Positions 28,667 through 36,671 of a stretch of 64,000 nucleotides of DNA are shown here, in pieces; within the stretch, counting starts at the first letter, position 1, and every line of letters begins with the position of its first letter. This DNA comes from Marinobacterium lacunae (GTDB lineage: Bacteria; Pseudomonadota; Gammaproteobacteria; Pseudomonadales; Balneatricaceae), in assembly GCF_000705555.1 (NCBI RefSeq), contig NZ_JMQN01000028.1, positions 1-64,000 on the forward strand. The letters run 5' to 3'. The notes beneath the pieces were generated by a model, which saw nothing but the letters and a program-made list of their open reading frames with translations, was not told the DNA's origin and did not search any database. The position numbers were made by a program, and so were the translations under genes.

Positions 28667-29218
28667 ATGAACAGAGAACGGAAAAAGCGGATCCTGGGGC
28701 TGTGTGCTATTGCGATTATAGGTGCCGCCGTATTACCGCTGGTGCTTGATGGGGCTGGCTACCGAGAGCGACATCTGGACAATCGTATACCACCTGCGCC
28801 GCAGCCTGCAGAGCTCGTTGAAGTCGAGCCAGTCATGGAAGAACTCCCAAGTACGGCGCAACCGGCGTTACCCGCTGAGCCGCCGGTTGTGAGCGTGCCA
28901 ATTGAGCCCGTGCAGCAAGCCATCGAGACGGTTGAGCCGAGCATTGATCCGACGGAAGCCACTCCGGGGCTTGATCAGGAGGGCGTGCCTGTCGCCTGGA
29001 CGCTCCAGCTAGCAAGCTTTCGTGATGAATCCAACGCCCGAGCACTGCGTTCTGAGTTGCTCAAGGGCGGGTACAAAGTGTATATCCGGCACATGGCGGG
29101 TTTGGTTAAGGTGTTTGTGGGTCCAGAGCTCCAGCGCTCCCGGCTTGAGAAGCTTCAGGCGCAGCTGAAACAGGAGTATGCCCTGGACGGTATCGTCGTG
29201 CGCTTTACAACACAGTGA
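28667..29218 (+). CDS. DedD-like SPOR-domain cell-division protein
   Basis: 183 residues: a short basic start, one membrane helix at about 10-27 (LGLCAIAIIGAAVLPLVLDG), a proline/glutamate-rich periplasmic linker, and a C-terminal SPOR domain (WTLQLASFRDESNARALRSEL, VKVFVGPELQRSRLEKLQAQL). SPOR domains bind denuded septal peptidoglycan. Position between folC and cvpA matches dedD, though the linker is not conserved enough to prove orthology. Confidence 0.9.
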   Translation: MNRERKKRILGLCAIAIIGAAVLPLVLDGAGYRERHLDNRIPPAPQPAELVEVEPVMEELPSTAQPALPAEPPVVSVPIEPVQQAIETVEPSIDPTEATPGLDQEGVPVAWTLQLASFRDESNARALRSELLKGGYKVYIRHMAGLVKVFVGPELQRSRLEKLQAQLKQEYALDGIVVRFTTQ

Positions 29219-29281
29219 TCGGTCGTTGGGTTCAATGGCTTGCTCTGTTAGAATGCGCGCTGTTTTCTGGGGTGTTAAACA

Positions 29282-29776
29282 ATGAACTGGGCTGACTGGG
29301 TCATACTCGCGATTGTTGCGATATCAAGCTTGCTGAGTTTGCGGCGTGGCTTCATGCGTGAAGCGGTCTCGCTTGTGTCGTGGGTTGTTGCATTCATTGT
29401 CGCTCGGCTTTTTGCTACCTCTTTGGCGGTCGTGTTGCAGGACTACATTGCAACACCCTCTCTTCGTATGCTGGCCGCCTTTGCTATCCTTTTTATCATT
29501 ACGCTTATTGTTGGTGCACTGGTCGGTTTGTTGATCAGTGCACTGGTATCGGCTTCTGGACTCAGTGCTACGGACCGTGTACTGGGTATAGGGTTCGGTG
29601 CTGTCCGCGGAGCGCTGGTCGTCGTGGTCATTGTCGCTTTGCTGGGTATGACACCGGCAGTCCAGGATTCATGGTGGCTGGAGTCCAGCCTGATTCCTCA
29701 TTTTGTGTTGATGGAGGGGTGGACCCGTGCCGTGGCATCTGATGTTGGTCAGATGATATGGAATGTCGGGCGCTGA
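29282..29776 (+). CDS. cvpA: CvpA family membrane protein
   Basis: 164 residues with four hydrophobic helices and the family's opening NWADWVILAIVAISSLLSLRRGF. CvpA is needed for colicin V export in E. coli and affects envelope robustness; its biochemical role is unknown. It lies 49 bases upstream of purF as in E. coli and Pseudomonas. Confidence 0.93.
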   Translation: MNWADWVILAIVAISSLLSLRRGFMREAVSLVSWVVAFIVARLFATSLAVVLQDYIATPSLRMLAAFAILFIITLIVGALVGLLISALVSASGLSATDRVLGIGFGAVRGALVVVVIVALLGMTPAVQDSWWLESSLIPHFVLMEGWTRAVASDVGQMIWNVGR

Positions 29777-29825
29777 TCCTTCCTCTCAAACTACACCTAC
29801 TTATGTTCCTTCTGAGGTGAACTGA

Positions 29826-31349
29826 ATGTGCGGTATCGTCGGCATTGTTGCCAAATCCTATGTTAATCAGACCATCTTCGATGCGTTGACAGTGCTGCAG
29901 CACCGTGGCCAGGATGCGGCCGGTATGGTGACCTGTGAAGGTAACCGTTTTTTTCTGCGCAAGGATAATGGGCTGGTCAACGAGGTGTTTCGTACCCGGC
30001 ACATGAAACGCCTGGAAGGCAATATGGGGATCGGGCACGTGCGCTACCCGACGGCTGGAAGCTCAAGCTCCGCAGAAGCGCAGCCGTTTTATGTCAACTC
30101 ACCTTATGGTATCGCGCTGGCACACAACGGTAACCTGACTAACACCGAACAGTTGGCGGATGAGATCTTTCGCTCTGACCTGCGCCATATCAACACCACT
30201 TCGGACTCCGAGGTGCTGCTCAATATTTTTGCACATGAGCTTCAGGCTCTTGGTAAGCTTCGCCCTTCTGCTGAAGATATCTTCAAGGCGGTAAAACGCG
30301 TTCACGAGCGTTGCCAGGGTGGCTATGCTGTCGTTGCAATAATCACCGGATACGGCATTGTCGCGTTCCGTGACCCCTGTGGTATTCGCCCCTTGGTTTA
30401 CGGCAAGCGTGAAACAAGTGTTGGTGTCGAATACATGGTTGCTTCGGAAAGCGTCGCCCTGGATACCTCTGGCTTTGTTTTAGAGCGGGATATCGAACCA
30501 GGCGAAGCGATCTTTATCGATACTCACGGTCAGGTATTCACCCAGCAGTGTGCTCACGACACCAAGTTGGCTCCCTGTCTCTTCGAGTACGTCTACCTCG
30601 CACGCCCGGATTCGATTATCGATGGAATCTCCGTTCATCAGGCGCGTATGGAGATGGGGGTAAAGTTGGCCGAGAAGGTTAAGCGTGTAATGCCGGAACA
30701 CGATATCGACGTGATTATTCCGATTCCGGATACCAGTCGCACGGCTGCGCTTGAAATGGCCAACAGCCTCGGCGTCAAGTTCCGTGAGGGCTTCATCAAG
30801 AACCGCTACATCGGTCGCACATTTATCATGCCCGGCCAGACTCAGCGAAAGAAATCGGTGCGCCAGAAATTGAACCCGATACAGGCGGAGTTCAAAGATA
30901 AGGTGGTCATGCTGGTGGATGACTCCATTGTGCGTGGCACCACCTCGAAGCAGATTGTCCAGATGGCACGTGAAGCGGGTGCACGTAAGGTCTATTTTGC
31001 CTCGGCGGCGCCGGAAGTGCGCTACCCCAACGTTTACGGTATCGATATGCCCGCTGCCAGTGAGTTGGTTGCACACGGCCGTACTGCGGAGGAGATCGGC
31101 AAATACATCGGTTGCGACTGGATGCTGTATCAGGACCTGGATGATCTGAAAGCGTCCGTTAGTACCTACAATCCCGCAATTACCGAGTTCGATACCTGTG
31201 TGTTTGATGGTCTCTATGTGACCGGTACAGTGTCGCCGAGTTACCTGCGTCGTCTTGAAGAGCGTCGAAACGATGGTGCCAAGGCGGCTGGCGATGATGC
31301 CCAGGTTGACGATAACGAGTCGGCTGATCTGCTGAGTCGCATCGAGTAA
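29826..31349 (+). CDS. purF: Amidophosphoribosyltransferase
   Basis: First committed step of purine synthesis, making phosphoribosylamine from PRPP and glutamine. The start MCGIVGIV gives the nucleophilic Cys2 after Met removal; the PRPP site reads [17 protein letters not shown]. 507 residues. In Pseudomonas a methionine-pathway gene (metZ) follows; here the next gene is thpR on the opposite strand, so the operon ends at purF. Confidence 0.98.
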   Translation: MCGIVGIVAKSYVNQTIFDALTVLQHRGQDAAGMVTCEGNRFFLRKDNGLVNEVFRTRHMKRLEGNMGIGHVRYPTAGSSSSAEAQPFYVNSPYGIALAHNGNLTNTEQLADEIFRSDLRHINTTSDSEVLLNIFAHELQALGKLRPSAEDIFKAVKRVHERCQGGYAVVAIITGYGIVAFRDPCGIRPLVYGKRETSVGVEYMVASESVALDTSGFVLERDIEPGEAIFIDTHGQVFTQQCAHDTKLAPCLFEYVYLARPDSIIDGISVHQARMEMGVKLAEKVKRVMPEHDIDVIIPIPDTSRTAALEMANSLGVKFREGFIKNRYIGRTFIMPGQTQRKKSVRQKLNPIQAEFKDKVVMLVDDSIVRGTTSKQIVQMAREAGARKVYFASAAPEVRYPNVYGIDMPAASELVAHGRTAEEIGKYIGCDWMLYQDLDDLKASVSTYNPAITEFDTCVFDGLYVTGTVSPSYLRRLEERRNDGAKAAGDDAQVDDNESADLLSRIE

Positions 31350-31428
31350 ATGGGTCGATCCATGCTTATGTGGCGGAGATGCGGAAAGTGATTTGACGCA
31401 TCCCGCTATGTATTAGCGTGGTGTGCTT

Positions 31429-31977
31429 CTAATTGGCAGCGTTGTAGAGTCGGATGACCTGATGGATCGGGGCATTTCCGTTATTGAGGATGCTGTTTTT
31501 GAGGGCAAATTGGTCGACGACCATCTCGATTGGCTCTGGCAGTAGTTCAGCGTCGAGCTGGGCGATCGTGTGTTCGGCTAACGGTTCTTTGTTGTAGGCC
31601 AGTGTTATGTGTGGCTGATAGGGTCTGGGGTCGAGGGTGATGTTCAGTAGTTTCAGTGCCTCTCGAATCTTGCTGCGCAGTTCTACGAGTGGATCACAGG
31701 GCTCGCACCCGATCCAAAGAGTACCATGACTGAAGGTGCCTACACGATTCAGCTCAAGTTCGAACGGCTGAAATGCTATGTCACTGAGTGCCGTATCGAG
31801 AGGTTGCATCTGCTCTTCCTTCAGTTCACCGATAAACGCGAGTGTAAGATGCAGGCGCTCTGGGGCGACCCACCGTATATCGCGTAATTCCGGTAGGCGG
31901 CGTGCAACGAGTGTCTGAATCGCTTCGCTCAGGTCGATAGCGATAAATAGCCTGTTGGCTGGCTTATTCTCTTCCAT
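31429..31977 (-). CDS. thpR: RNA 2',3'-cyclic phosphodiesterase (2H family)
   Basis: 182 residues with the two catalytic H-x-T-L motifs of the 2H phosphoesterases: HLTLAFIG at His43 and HITLAYN at His122, plus the start RLFIAIDL. These enzymes open 2',3'-cyclic phosphate RNA ends and also act as 2'-5' ligases in vitro. Divergent from dusC with a 38-bp gap. Confidence 0.92.
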   Translation of the reverse strand: MEENKPANRLFIAIDLSEAIQTLVARRLPELRDIRWVAPERLHLTLAFIGELKEEQMQPLDTALSDIAFQPFELELNRVGTFSHGTLWIGCEPCDPLVELRSKIREALKLLNITLDPRPYQPHITLAYNKEPLAEHTIAQLDAELLPEPIEMVVDQFALKNSILNNGNAPIHQVIRLYNAAN

Positions 31978-32015
31978 ACATCCAGCCTAGTACCGTTTGT
32001 GTCAGGGTAAAGTCC

Positions 32016-33020
32016 ATGCGAATCATTTTGGCCCCTATGGAGGGCGTCGTCGACTATACGATGCGCGAACTTTTAACCGCAGTCGGTGGTATCGATCAGT
32101 GCGTGACTGAGTTCATTCGGGTATCGGACAGGCTGCTGCCTCCCGCCGTATTCCGTCGCTTGGCGCCCGAGTTGGGGCAGCAGGGTATTACGCAGGCGGG
32201 TACGGTTGTTCTCTTGCAGTTGCTCGGCAGTGATCCTCAGGTTGTGGCCGAGAATGCAGCGCGGGCGGTGGAGTTGGGCGCGCCTGGAATAGATCTTAAC
32301 TTTGGCTGTCCGGCGAAAACGGTCAACAAAAGCCGTGGCGGCGCCATCCTGCTGGATGAGCCGGAATTGGTCGGCGATATTGTTGCGGCCGTCAGGCGTT
32401 CAGTCCCGAGTGAGATCCCGGTAAGCGCCAAGATGAGGTTGGGGTATAGAGATAAGTCGCGTGCGTTGGAGAATGCGCACGCGATTGAATCGGCCGGTGC
32501 GCAATCGCTCGCTGTGCATGCGCGCACGAAGGAGGAGGGCTATAAGCCGCCGGCGCATTGGGAGTGGATTGCGAGAATTCGGGAGGCGGTTTCAGTTCCT
32601 GTTGTTGCCAACGGTGAAGTTTGGACGCCCGGGGACTTCGAGCGTTGCCGTGTAATCAGTGGTTGTGATGACATTATGATCGGGCGCGGGCTTGTCGCGA
32701 ATCCGTTCCTGGCGCTTGCCATTAAAGGGCAGCCGTTATCTATGGACGATGCCTGGGGGGCGGCACTTGTGCTTTTGGAGCGTTTTCATCGTCAGGTGAT
32801 GGAAAATCTATCTGTACGTCATGTGCATGGGCGACTTAAACAATGGGTGCAGATGCTGGGCTGGCATTTCCCTCAGGCCAGGAATTTGTTTGTCTCGCTT
32901 AGAACTGAGCGCGATCCCGAGCGTCTACTGACGCTTCTTGCCGAAGCGCACAAGCGCCATGTCGCGGTATATGGGGAGTCGAGTCTGTTCAAGGAGCGTT
33001 TCGAGGCACGGATAGCGTAA
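32016..33020 (+). CDS. dusC: tRNA-dihydrouridine(16) synthase
   Basis: FMN enzyme that reduces uridine 16 in the tRNA D-loop. MRIILAPMEGVVDYTMRELL, the catalytic Cys98 in LNFGCPAKTVNKSRGG, VHARTKEEGY and VVANGEVW match the DusC branch more closely than DusA or DusB. 334 residues. The ribosome-binding site is weak. It converges on the radical SAM gene, overlapping its end by 32 bases. Confidence 0.93.
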   Translation: MRIILAPMEGVVDYTMRELLTAVGGIDQCVTEFIRVSDRLLPPAVFRRLAPELGQQGITQAGTVVLLQLLGSDPQVVAENAARAVELGAPGIDLNFGCPAKTVNKSRGGAILLDEPELVGDIVAAVRRSVPSEIPVSAKMRLGYRDKSRALENAHAIESAGAQSLAVHARTKEEGYKPPAHWEWIARIREAVSVPVVANGEVWTPGDFERCRVISGCDDIMIGRGLVANPFLALAIKGQPLSMDDAWGAALVLLERFHRQVMENLSVRHVHGRLKQWVQMLGWHFPQARNLFVSLRTERDPERLLTLLAEAHKRHVAVYGESSLFKERFEARIA

Positions 33021-34095
33021 TAGGCTCCCGCCGGGCACCCCAGTCGCCTGGGTGGCTTTCAAATCGCCCGGGTATCGGGGCGCTGCAGTTTTGACATCGG
33101 CCCTTGGCATCGAGCCCCCAGGTGCCTAGTCGATACCAGTCTCGCTCAATCAGCAGAGTGCCGCAGTTGGGGCACCAGGTTGAGCCACCTTCCGGGTCGT
33201 GAACGTTACCTGTGTATACATAGTGTAATCCCGCAGCCAAGGCTATTTTTCGTGCACGACTCAGCGTTCTGGCCGGTGTTGGAGGCTTGTCGAGCATCTT
33301 CCAGTCGGGGTGAAACGCGCTGAAGTGAAGTGGTGTCTCAGGGCCAAGGTGTTCGTGAATCCATCTCGATAGATTTGCGATCTCATTATCCGAGTCGTTC
33401 TCGCCTGGTATGAGTAGCGTAGTGAGCTCTAGCCAGACATCGGTTTCGTTTCGCAGGTACTCCAGAGTGTCCAAAACAGGTGCGAGATGACCGCCGCATA
33501 TCCTGTGGTAGAAGTGTTCAGTGAACGCCTTCAGGTCTATATTGGCGGCGTCCATATACTTGTAAAACTCCTTCCTTGGTCCTGGGCATACGTAGCCGGC
33601 CGATACGGCAACGCTATTAATACCGAGCTCCCGCGCGGCGATTGCGCAGTCGATTGCATACTCATGGAAAATAACCGGGTCGTTATATGTGAAGGCTATG
33701 CTGCGGCAGCGATGTTGTTGAGCCGAGTGGGCGATCATCTCTGGCGTGGCCTGCTGTGTGAGCGTGTCCATTTCGCGCGATTTGCTCATATCCCAGTTCT
33801 GGCAAAATCGGCATGCCAAATTGCAGCCGGCTGTACCGAACGACAGCACGGGCGTTCCCGGGAAAAAATGGTTCAAAGGCTTCTTCTCGATGGGGTCAAT
33901 ACAAAAGCCGCTCGAGCGCCCATAGCTGAACAGCCTGACTGCCCCATCCTCTACGCCGCGCACGAAGCAGAGCCCCCGCTGCCCTTCGCTTAGGTGACAA
34001 AAACGGGGGCAGAGGTCACATTGAATTTTTGATTCGGATATGCGGTGCCACCAGTGGGTGGGAACGCTATCGTTATCGGATGGAAGTTTGTTCAT
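32989..34095 (-). CDS. AmmeMemoRadiSam system radical SAM enzyme
   Basis: 368 residues. The radical SAM cluster motif is GCNLACRFCQNW (Cys91, Cys95, Cys98). A cysteine-rich N-terminus (CDLCPRFC, Cys43) and a C-terminal zinc-ribbon-like segment (WCPNCG ... CQNCSAP) suggest further metal sites. It is divergent from genes for Memo and AMMECR1 proteins, which together define the AmmeMemoRadiSam set. The substrate of this enzyme is, as far as I know, not established. Its 3' end overlaps dusC by 32 bases. Confidence 0.93.
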   Translation of the reverse strand: MNKLPSDNDSVPTHWWHRISESKIQCDLCPRFCHLSEGQRGLCFVRGVEDGAVRLFSYGRSSGFCIDPIEKKPLNHFFPGTPVLSFGTAGCNLACRFCQNWDMSKSREMDTLTQQATPEMIAHSAQQHRCRSIAFTYNDPVIFHEYAIDCAIAARELGINSVAVSAGYVCPGPRKEFYKYMDAANIDLKAFTEHFYHRICGGHLAPVLDTLEYLRNETDVWLELTTLLIPGENDSDNEIANLSRWIHEHLGPETPLHFSAFHPDWKMLDKPPTPARTLSRARKIALAAGLHYVYTGNVHDPEGGSTWCPNCGTLLIERDWYRLGTWGLDAKGRCQNCSAPIPGRFESHPGDWGARREPITLSVPRNAP

Positions 34096-34118
34096 GCTCG
34101 CTCCGTGTGGATGCTGGC

Positions 34119-34137
34119 TGACTATAATTTTAGGTCA
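34119..34137. promoter_or_regulatory. Shared -10 region and inverted repeat of the AmmeMemoRadiSam promoters
   Basis: A consensus TATAAT at 34123-34128 faces the Memo gene, and the complementary strand offers TAAAAT for the radical SAM gene. Both lie inside TGAC-N11-GTCA (34119-34137). One protein binding there could control both transcripts. The -35 regions are poor. Confidence 0.4.
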
Positions 34138-34158
34138 GTAACTCAAGAGGATCCTCTT

Positions 34159-34959
34159 ATGAACCACATTCGTCCTGCGGCTGTCGCGGGCCTGTTTTAC
34201 CCAGGGCAGGCTGACTCACTGCGCAGAATGGTTTTGCAGCTGTTGACGGATAACCCTGTTGAAGAGAGGCCCGCAGGGAGAGTGCGCGCTTTGGTTGTTC
34301 CTCATGCTGGATTGATCTACTCGGGGCCTGTTGCCGCTCGCGCATACAACTTGATTAGAAGTGCCGGAAGCGGCGGTCGACAATGGCGGACAGTATTGAT
34401 GCTGGGGCCTAATCATCGTGTTCCGCTACGCGGGATAGCCGCGCCTGATGTTGAAATGTTTGATACGCCGGTGGGGTCTGTTTCGGTCGATACACAAGCA
34501 CTTTTAACATTAGAGAGGCGCTTTGATATTCAGATTCGCCCGGATGTACACGAGAACGAGCATTGCCTGGAAGTTCAGCTGCCGTTTCTACGGGAGTTGT
34601 TGCCCGGTGCCAGAGTGTTGCCGCTCGTCGTCGGGCAGGTGGGCGCAGAACGCGTGGCAGATCTGATTGAATGGGCGTGGCAACAGCCGGATATGCTGGT
34701 CGTGGTCAGTAGCGACCTCAGTCATTATCACGGCTATGCCGATGCGAAACGGATCGATGGCGAGACTGACGCCGAGCTATTGGCGTTTCACCATGAGATA
34801 CGACCAGAACAGGCGTGTGGTGCTTACGCATTGAATGGGCTGATGCTCGCGGCTGAACGCAAAGGGCTACAGATAGACCGGCTGGATCTTCGGAACTCCG
34901 GTGACACGGCTGGTGGGCGTGACCAGGTGGTAGGTTATGGCAGTTACGTCCTTTACTGA
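34159..34959 (+). CDS. AmmeMemoRadiSam system protein B (Memo-like)
   Basis: 266 residues of the Memo family, a fold related to non-haem iron dioxygenases. Conserved metal-site-like segments are PNHRVPLRG, HENEHCLEVQLPFL and SSDLSHYHGYADA. ATG at 34159 has AAGAGGA seven bases upstream; the frame is open to 34045 but that extension runs into the divergent gene. The downstream AMMECR1 gene overlaps its end by 23 bases, so the two are coupled. Confidence 0.92.
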   Translation: MNHIRPAAVAGLFYPGQADSLRRMVLQLLTDNPVEERPAGRVRALVVPHAGLIYSGPVAARAYNLIRSAGSGGRQWRTVLMLGPNHRVPLRGIAAPDVEMFDTPVGSVSVDTQALLTLERRFDIQIRPDVHENEHCLEVQLPFLRELLPGARVLPLVVGQVGAERVADLIEWAWQQPDMLVVVSSDLSHYHGYADAKRIDGETDAELLAFHHEIRPEQACGAYALNGLMLAAERKGLQIDRLDLRNSGDTAGGRDQVVGYGSYVLY

Positions 34960-35509
34960 GCCAGATCTTCAGCAGATGCTGGAGCTGGCCAGTCGCAGTC
35001 TGCTCAGTGCGTTTGGTCTGGTTGAGCCTCCGTCTGTGCCTGCGTTGCTGGAATCGCCCGGGGCTTGTTTCGTGACATTGACCAAGGGTGGTGAGTTAAG
35101 AGGCTGTATCGGCAGCCTTGAGCCTAGACGTTCGCTCGGGCTTGATCTAATCGAAAATGCGCGACATGCCGCTTTTTCAGATCCACGCTTCCCTCCAGTC
35201 CGAAAGGAGGAGCTGGATCGGCTTGAGCTAGAGGTGTCGGTGCTGACGCCCTCGCGAGAGATGAAGGTTTTAACTGAGCAGGAGTTGATGGCCGAACTTA
35301 GGCCGGGTATTGACGGCGTGATAGTCGAGGGAGAGGGTTATAGGGCAACGTTTCTGCCCTCTGTGTGGGAGCAGCTGGACTCACCTGAGGCGTTTGTCGC
35401 GGCGCTAAAGCGAAAGGCAGGAATGGCGCCGAATTTTTGGTCTGATGGGTTGCGCTGGTTCCGCTACGAAACGCTGCGTGTCAAAGGTTTTTTGCTGCCT
35501 AAACAATAA
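34937..35509 (+). CDS. AmmeMemoRadiSam system protein A (AMMECR1 domain)
   Basis: 190 residues with the AMMECR1 hallmark LRGCIGSLEPRRSLGLDLIENARHAA (LRGCIG core) and SDPRFPPV. The conserved Cys in GCIG is thought to be functionally important, but the family's reaction is unknown. Third component of the three-gene set, overlapping the Memo gene and followed by a terminator. Confidence 0.92.
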   Translation: MAVTSFTEPDLQQMLELASRSLLSAFGLVEPPSVPALLESPGACFVTLTKGGELRGCIGSLEPRRSLGLDLIENARHAAFSDPRFPPVRKEELDRLELEVSVLTPSREMKVLTEQELMAELRPGIDGVIVEGEGYRATFLPSVWEQLDSPEAFVAALKRKAGMAPNFWSDGLRWFRYETLRVKGFLLPKQ

Positions 35510-35535
35510 CGGCTGCCCGAAGGCAGCCGTTATTA
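35508..35535. terminator. Bidirectional terminator between the AMMECR1 and Hsp20 genes
   Basis: Perfect ten-base arms AACGGCTGCC / GGCAGCCGTT with a CGAA tetraloop, T-rich on both outer sides. It serves both convergent genes. Confidence 0.8.
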
Positions 35536-35542
35536 AATCTGA

Positions 35543-35965
35543 TCAGTTTTCGATCTCGATTCTTCGGCTCTTCATCGCTTCTGGAATTTCGCGAATAAGG
35601 TCGACGTGCAGTAGGCCGTGTTCCATCGATGCCTTGACAACTCGGACGTGATCGGCGAGCTGGAAACGGCGCTCGAAGTTTCGCGCCGCTATACCCTGGT
35701 AAAGGTACTGGTGTTCCTGTTCGTCAGCCTCTTTGCGACCGGTAATCGTCAGGTTGCCATTTTCAGTCTGGATATCGATTTCGCTGTTGTTGAAACCGGC
35801 AACGGCCATGGTGATGCGGTACTCGTTTTCGCCCCGTAATTCGATGTTGTAGGGCGGGTAACTCGGTTGCTGCTCGTTGCTTCGATTTGCAGCATCAAGC
35901 ATCGAAGCCAGACGATCAAAGCCGATGGCGGAACGGTAGAGCGGCGAAAGGTCGAAATTGCGCAT
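35543..35965 (-). CDS. Small heat-shock protein, Hsp20/IbpA family
   Basis: 141 residues starting MRNFDLSPLYRSAIGFDRL, the signature of IbpA-type proteins, then the alpha-crystallin domain (AGFNNSEIDIQTENGNLTITGRK; ASMEHGLLHVDL) and a C-terminal I-E-I motif. It binds unfolded proteins without ATP. ATG at 35965 follows GAGGA; longer in-frame starts up to 36037 precede the typical N-terminus. A sigma-32-like promoter and a ROSE-like hairpin upstream imply heat control of both transcription and translation. Confidence 0.95.
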   Translation of the reverse strand: MRNFDLSPLYRSAIGFDRLASMLDAANRSNEQQPSYPPYNIELRGENEYRITMAVAGFNNSEIDIQTENGNLTITGRKEADEQEHQYLYQGIAARNFERRFQLADHVRVVKASMEHGLLHVDLIREIPEAMKSRRIEIEN

Positions 35966-35968
35966 GTG

Positions 35969-35990
35969 CATATCCTCATCAAGCAATATG
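35969..35990 (-). ncRNA. ROSE-like RNA thermometer covering the hsp20 ribosome-binding site
   Basis: In the mRNA, CAUAU and AUAUG arms bring UUGCU opposite GAGGA, the ribosome-binding site, leaving a small UGAU loop. A UUGCU (U-U/C-G-C-U) stretch facing the ribosome-binding site with a G-G opposition is the hallmark of ROSE thermometers in small heat-shock genes. The site ends three bases before the start codon. Confidence 0.6.
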
Positions 35991-36060
35991 TAAGTCATGG
36001 CCATCCCCTTGGGGCCTGGCTGTGACGCCAGCCTCACTTGAGCACCGGCGCCTGATTACT

Positions 36061-36090
36061 TAGATAGGGATTGCGTGATGGGATTTCAAG
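36061..36090 (-). promoter_or_regulatory. Sigma-32 heat-shock promoter of hsp20
   Basis: Read on the minus strand: CTTGAAA (36084-36090), 14 bases, then CCCTATCTA (36061-36069), matching the heat-shock consensus CTTGAAA / CCCCATNTA with one mismatch in the -10. The expected start near 36055 gives a leader of about 90 bases. Confidence 0.75.
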
Positions 36091-36107
36091 GGCGTTTTTA
36101 GTGCGGA

Positions 36108-36530
36108 TCAACTGCCTTCGCGTGGGCCCTTGAACGCATCGATATCGTTGGTGATTTCCACTTCGACTCGGGGTGCCGGTATTTTGAAGTCGTAGACTCT
36201 TTCCCAGCCGCTGGACTCCGGCGCACGTTCCCAGACGGTGCCCGCGTTGTAGGTAACCAACTCGGTGAGTGAAGGGTCGAGCTGGGTCATGCGTTCAACC
36301 GGCATTGGTGTCATGTTGATCTGCTCGTTTTCGAGAAACTCTTCAGTTTCGTAGCCGGTAAACATTCTCCACCCGGTATCGTTAAGGTGTTCCGGGACAG
36401 TCTTGTACATGAAGCGGACAGGCAGCTTTTCATCGAAAACCAGGCGCGAAACAAGAGCCAGGAAACCATTTTTGGTTTGATTGGTTTCATCATCTGGGGT
36501 AAGTGGCTGGTCGGCTTCAGGCCTGCGCAT
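36108..36530 (-). CDS. DUF2185 (Imm33-like) protein
   Basis: 140 residues. GFLALVSRLVFDEKLPVRFMYK, DTGWRMFTGYETEEFLEN and the closing TVWERAPESSGWERV match the DUF2185 fold, which also occurs among polymorphic-toxin immunity proteins (Imm33). No toxin gene is nearby, so an immunity role here is not supported; it is more likely a stand-alone housekeeping relative. It lies between hsp20 and acnB, with a terminator upstream that isolates it from acnB. Confidence 0.8.
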   Translation of the reverse strand: MRRPEADQPLTPDDETNQTKNGFLALVSRLVFDEKLPVRFMYKTVPEHLNDTGWRMFTGYETEEFLENEQINMTPMPVERMTQLDPSLTELVTYNAGTVWERAPESSGWERVYDFKIPAPRVEVEITNDIDAFKGPREGS

Positions 36531-36610
36531 ATCGAGCTCCTCGTGTGGATGGGTGTTGCAGTGGGTATTGTACCCGCAAACAAGGTTGCATCGAAGGTTG
36601 CGTAGAAACG

Positions 36611-36640
36611 AAAAAGCCCCGGGGATGCCGGGGCTTTTTT
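36611..36640. terminator. Terminator at the 3' side of acnB
   Basis: Twelve-base arms AAAAAGCCCCGG / CCGGGGCTTTTT around GGATG: a classic symmetrical terminator. It ends acnB on the minus strand. A second GC-rich hairpin at 36649-36666 (CGCCTGCC / GGCAGGCG) lies between it and the acnB stop. Confidence 0.85.
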
Positions 36641-36671
36641 ATGCCGATCGCCTGCCGAGGCAGGCGCGGTA

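Noticed and set aside
36108-36530. DUF2185/Imm33-like gene as part of a toxin-immunity pair
   Set aside because: No toxin, secretion signal or recombination repeat is next to it; the domain alone does not prove immunity.
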